From an uncultured Myxococcales bacterium (GTDB taxonomy: Bacteria > Myxococcota_A > UBA9042), in assembly GCA_903919145.1 (NCBI GenBank), contig CAIXGW010000004.1, positions 1 to 53,165 on the forward strand: 53,165 nucleotides of DNA. The letters are read 5' to 3'. The number at the start of each line of letters is the position of its first letter. Position 1 is the first letter of the stretch. Positions 50,657 through 53,165 of the stretch are shown piece by piece. A program made the position numbers and the translations under genes. The notes beneath the pieces are model-generated. The model was not told where the DNA came from and did no database searches. It saw only the letters and a list, made by a program, of their open reading frames with translations.

Positions 50657-52222
50657 ATGCTATCCCTCTTTGCACCACCCCCTGGCCGGCCGGAGTTGGC
50701 CAACGGTCGAAGTCCCTGGCGGTGGCGGTCCCTGCCCGCCGTGCTCGCCGCCTTGGTCGCGCTGACCGGCTGTCCCGCCGTGCCCGATACGCAGCAGAGC
50801 GATCTGGTGGCCCCCGTAGAGCTCAGCAGCGCGATCCTATTGCGCAGCCCGGCCGGCAAGCGCATTGACGTGCTGACCCAAAGCGGCAGCGGCATCGCCG
50901 TGACCCAGCTGCCCTATGACGGCAAGCCGGACGTGACCCAGCTGACGCCAGACGGCAAGCGGGTGCTGTGGCTAGACGCCGCCAAGCGCAAGCTGACGGC
51001 TTGCGATGGCAAGGCCACCGTTGGCTACGCCCTTCCCAGCGAATTCGCAGCCGTGCGCGCGGGCGATGACTCGGGCTCGGCGGTGCTGTTCCACCCGGCG
51101 GGGGGGACTGCGGCCAGCTCAATCGTCAACAGCGATGAGGTGGCTCTGGTCGACCTGACTGCGGCGGCGAGCAAGACCGGCAACCCGCGGGTGGCCACGG
51201 TCTCTGGCCTGACCCGGGCGCCGGTGACCGCGCGGGTGGCGCCGCCGATTGCCGCGGGCGACGGCAAGCACCACCTGGTGTGGATGGAAGCCCAAGGTCG
51301 CATTGGCCTTGCTGATTTTGGCCCCACCAAGGTACGCACCGCCGTGGTGCCCCTGGCCGCCGACCTGCAGGCCCTGATGCTGCCGATTCGCACGGTGGTG
51401 CGCGTCTCTCCTGGCGCCGCCGACCTGTACCTGCTGGTCGATGCGCTCAACGACGTGGTGCACGTGCGCGTCGACCTTGCTGGCGCAGAAATGGCTATCA
51501 GCCTGGACCAAATTGCGGCGGGCGCCGATCCGGCCGACTTGCACCTGTACGATGCCAAAGAAGGGCTGCGGGTCCTGGTGGCCAATCTGCAGGCGCAGTC
51601 GCTGTCTGTGCTGGATCCGGCTACGGGCAGCGGCCAGGAGATCCCGATTGGCGGGCCGGTCAGCCGCTTTGTGCCGGTCACCGCGGCGGACGGCAAAGCG
51701 CGGGTGCTGGCGTGGTGGCATCTGGGCGGCGCCAACAAGCTGTGGATCGTCGAACTGGATGACCTGGCCAAGAAAAAAGGCAAGGCGATAAGGCCTATTC
51801 AGCTGGACCAGCCGGTACTGGGCCTGCAGCCGGTGGGCGGCCAGGTGGTGCTGGAGCACAAGTCGAGCCAGTACGGCGCGTCGCTGCTTGATGTAGTAAC
51901 TGGCAAAATTACTCAGTTTTCTGGAGCAGGCTCGGTCAAGCAGGTGCGGACGCTGGGCTCCGTGGGCAGCGCTTCGGTGTGGATTGTGGGCACCAGCGGC
52001 TTGCAGACCCGGCTGTCTCGCATTGCCCTTTCTGATCAGCATGGTGCCAGCTTGAACATGGAGGTCAGCGGCGACCTGCTGCTGCCGCTGGGAGACGGAG
52101 TGGCGCTGCTGGGCCCAGGCCTGGCCGGCTGGTGGGTGGCCTTCTTTCCCAAGGGCGAGCTCGACAAGACCAAGGCCAGCTGGCTGGAAGGCTTTGGCCT
52201 GGCCAATTGGGCGGGGAGGTAG
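50657..52222 (+). CDS. Beta-propeller-like lipoprotein of unknown function
   Basis: GGAGG at 50645-50649 supports ATG 50657. The 521-residue protein has a lipobox (ALTGC) after a basic and hydrophobic N-terminus. The remainder is rich in short strands with recurring patterns such as LTPDGKRVLWLDAAKRKL, ADLYLLVDALNDVVHVRVDL and GLRVLVANLQAQSLSVLDPATG, consistent with seven-bladed propellers of the WD/YVTN type. It is followed by an outer-membrane protein gene three bases downstream. It resembles the Kelch-like lipoprotein at the left end only in general design. No function is assigned. Confidence 0.75.
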   Translation: MLSLFAPPPGRPELANGRSPWRWRSLPAVLAALVALTGCPAVPDTQQSDLVAPVELSSAILLRSPAGKRIDVLTQSGSGIAVTQLPYDGKPDVTQLTPDGKRVLWLDAAKRKLTACDGKATVGYALPSEFAAVRAGDDSGSAVLFHPAGGTAASSIVNSDEVALVDLTAAASKTGNPRVATVSGLTRAPVTARVAPPIAAGDGKHHLVWMEAQGRIGLADFGPTKVRTAVVPLAADLQALMLPIRTVVRVSPGAADLYLLVDALNDVVHVRVDLAGAEMAISLDQIAAGADPADLHLYDAKEGLRVLVANLQAQSLSVLDPATGSGQEIPIGGPVSRFVPVTAADGKARVLAWWHLGGANKLWIVELDDLAKKKGKAIRPIQLDQPVLGLQPVGGQVVLEHKSSQYGASLLDVVTGKITQFSGAGSVKQVRTLGSVGSASVWIVGTSGLQTRLSRIALSDQHGASLNMEVSGDLLLPLGDGVALLGPGLAGWWVAFFPKGELDKTKASWLEGFGLANWAGR

Positions 52223-52225
52223 GCG

Positions 52226-52897
52226 ATGAGTGCACAGCGATGGATCCTCACCTGGACAGCGGCGTTGGCCAGCCTCTGCTTGGCCCTTCCGGCGGTGGCG
52301 GCGGACTGGGGCCTTGACCTTGGCACGGCAGGCATCCGCACTGCGACGACGGCGGCCACGCGCTTGCTGGGCGGGGCCACCCACGGCGGCTCGGCCGTGC
52401 GCTTGCACCGCGAGATGGCGCCGGACCTGTTGATCGGCTTGGAGTATTGGCACGCATCGACAAACTCTACCTGGACCTACGGCACCGAAACGGACACCAA
52501 GACAGACGCTTTGACCGCCGACTTGCGCTACCGCTACCGCGTCAGCAACTGGCTGGAGCCCTTTGCCCGCTGCGGCATTGGCGCGGCCCATAGCCAGGTC
52601 GAGGTGGCAGGCGGCTCGGCGACGCTGCGCTCGGAGCAGTGGGCGCCGCTGGCCTTGGCGTCGGTCGGCTTGGAATTGCTGATTCCTCGACGGGTGTTTG
52701 CCCGCGGCATCGACAGGAAAGAGGGCTTTACCATGGGCCTGACCTGGGAGTTGGGCTACCAGCACCTGTTCCAGAGCGAGTGGGAGGCCAAGCTGGTCGG
52801 CGGCAGCCCGAGTGGCATTGCGGCGGCTCCGGTCAGCTTTGGCGAGGCGGCGATCAGCGGCTGGTTGACCCGAGTGGCCTTTGCGGTGCGGCTGTGA
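52226..52897 (+). CDS. Small outer-membrane beta-barrel protein
   Basis: The 223-residue protein has a signal peptide ending AVA before ADWGLDLG and a series of amphipathic strands (AVRLHREMAPDLLIGLEYWHA, DALTADLRYRYRVSNWLEPFARCGIGAAH, FTMGLTWELGYQHLFQSEWEAKLV), ending in VAFAVRL. It resembles small 8-stranded OmpA-like barrels. GGGGAGG at 52213-52219 overlaps the stop of the lipoprotein gene, so the genes are coupled. Its role is unknown. Confidence 0.75.
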   Translation: MSAQRWILTWTAALASLCLALPAVAADWGLDLGTAGIRTATTAATRLLGGATHGGSAVRLHREMAPDLLIGLEYWHASTNSTWTYGTETDTKTDALTADLRYRYRVSNWLEPFARCGIGAAHSQVEVAGGSATLRSEQWAPLALASVGLELLIPRRVFARGIDRKEGFTMGLTWELGYQHLFQSEWEAKLVGGSPSGIAAAPVSFGEAAISGWLTRVAFAVRL

Positions 52898-52920
52898 AGG
52901 CGCAGGGCCAGGAGGCGGGC

Positions 52921-53165
52921 ATGAGAAGGGCTGAAGCAACAACAGCTTGGCGACTGGCTGTGGCTTGGCGACTGGCTGGGGCGGCGCTGCTGGCAGCGGG
53001 TCTGGCCGGGTGCGGCGAAGATACGGCCATGGAGTCCTCGGGCAGCTCGCCCTGGCAAAATGGCGACTTTGCTGCAGATTCCAGCTCTGGCAAATACGAC
53101 GCCGGCTCGGGCGGCGCCATGATGGACGCGGCCAGCGCTGCCGACGTTGCCCCTGAAAAAGAGCC
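52921..53165 (+). CDS. Lipoprotein, N-terminal part (cut by window edge)
   Basis: GGAGG at 52911-52915, five bases before the ATG, starts a frame that is open to the edge (81 codons). The signal peptide has basic residues, an Ala/Leu-rich hydrophobic core and the lipobox LAGC with Cys31. The mature start (GEDTAMESSGSS, DAGSGGAMMDAA) is the Gly/Ser/Asp/Ala-rich tether typical of lipoproteins in this genome. The domain content lies outside the window. Confidence 0.7.
   Translation, partial: MRRAEATTAWRLAVAWRLAGAALLAAGLAGCGEDTAMESSGSSPWQNGDFAADSSSGKYDAGSGGAMMDAASAADVAPEKE
52945..52980 (+). repeat. 18-base tandem duplication in a lipoprotein signal peptide
   Basis: Units 52945-52962 and 52963-52980 are identical at 17 of 18 positions (GCTTGGCGACTGGCTGtG/gG). 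They encode AWRLAV and AWRLAG and lengthen the hydrophobic and basic part of the signal peptide. Confidence 0.85.

Noticed and set aside
51119..52942. A 607-codon minus-strand frame opposite the right-end lipoprotein and outer-membrane genes
   Set aside because: The plus-strand genes have signal peptides and ribosome binding sites; the minus frame is Gln/Arg/His-rich without motifs.

Overview
The window is a G+C-rich bacterial chromosome segment packed with housekeeping genes, many predicted lipoproteins and several envelope or electron-transfer loci. Long signal-anchored lipoproteins with Asp/Gly-rich N-termini, Kelch, Ig-like and FG-GAP modules, CxxxxCH-type multiheme cytochromes, an FHA/coiled-coil protein and frequent GTG/TTG starts suggest a Gram-negative, Myxococcota-like (former Deltaproteobacteria) organism. 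This is inference from gene content; there is no rRNA, tRNA or other taxonomic marker in the window. I see no insertion sequence, prophage or CRISPR array.

Layout. 1-7816: the start of a membrane protein, a structured noncoding stretch, bpt (leucyl-transferase), an SRAP-domain protein, lipA with a Kelch-like lipoprotein, then rseP (three PDZ-like segments) and tsaB. 7817-18539: a structured leader, then a probable RiPP (modified peptide) operon. It holds a PqqD-like recognition protein, a 2368-residue lipoprotein, a 61-residue candidate precursor, an HprK-like kinase, a radical SAM/SPASM enzyme and a Ser/His-type S26 peptidase, the last four tightly coupled. 18608-26343: a CpoB/YbgF-like lipoprotein, a LysM protein, an FHA/coiled-coil protein, and a Ycf46-like AAA ATPase with Ycf35 (DUF1257), DUF2997 and an unknown protein. 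26431-33072: a polyphosphate and nucleotide-stress cluster of ppk1, ppx, apaH, sixA and a CHAD protein. 33037-34452: a B12-binding-type radical SAM enzyme.

34553-44823: an electron-transfer block. Three overlapping minus-strand genes encode a 28-heme lipoprotein, an outer-membrane barrel with a very acidic tail, and a 13-heme lipoprotein, which together resemble a porin-cytochrome conduit. The divergent resB/ccsA pair supplies System II cytochrome c maturation, followed by a tetraheme cytochrome and an NrfJ-like OB-fold lipoprotein. 44909-48222: hemX-hemA-hemC supply heme precursors, so heme synthesis, attachment and use are adjacent. 48399 to the end: a lipoprotein, rnhB, yraN, another lipoprotein, an outer-membrane protein and a lipoprotein cut by the window edge.

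The strongest candidates for an undescribed system are the RiPP operon with its possible translational switch, and the 28-heme/porin/13-heme conduit whose largest cytochrome is built from about ten 54-residue diheme repeats. The FHA-Ycf46-Ycf35-DUF2997 cluster is a third, less certain one.
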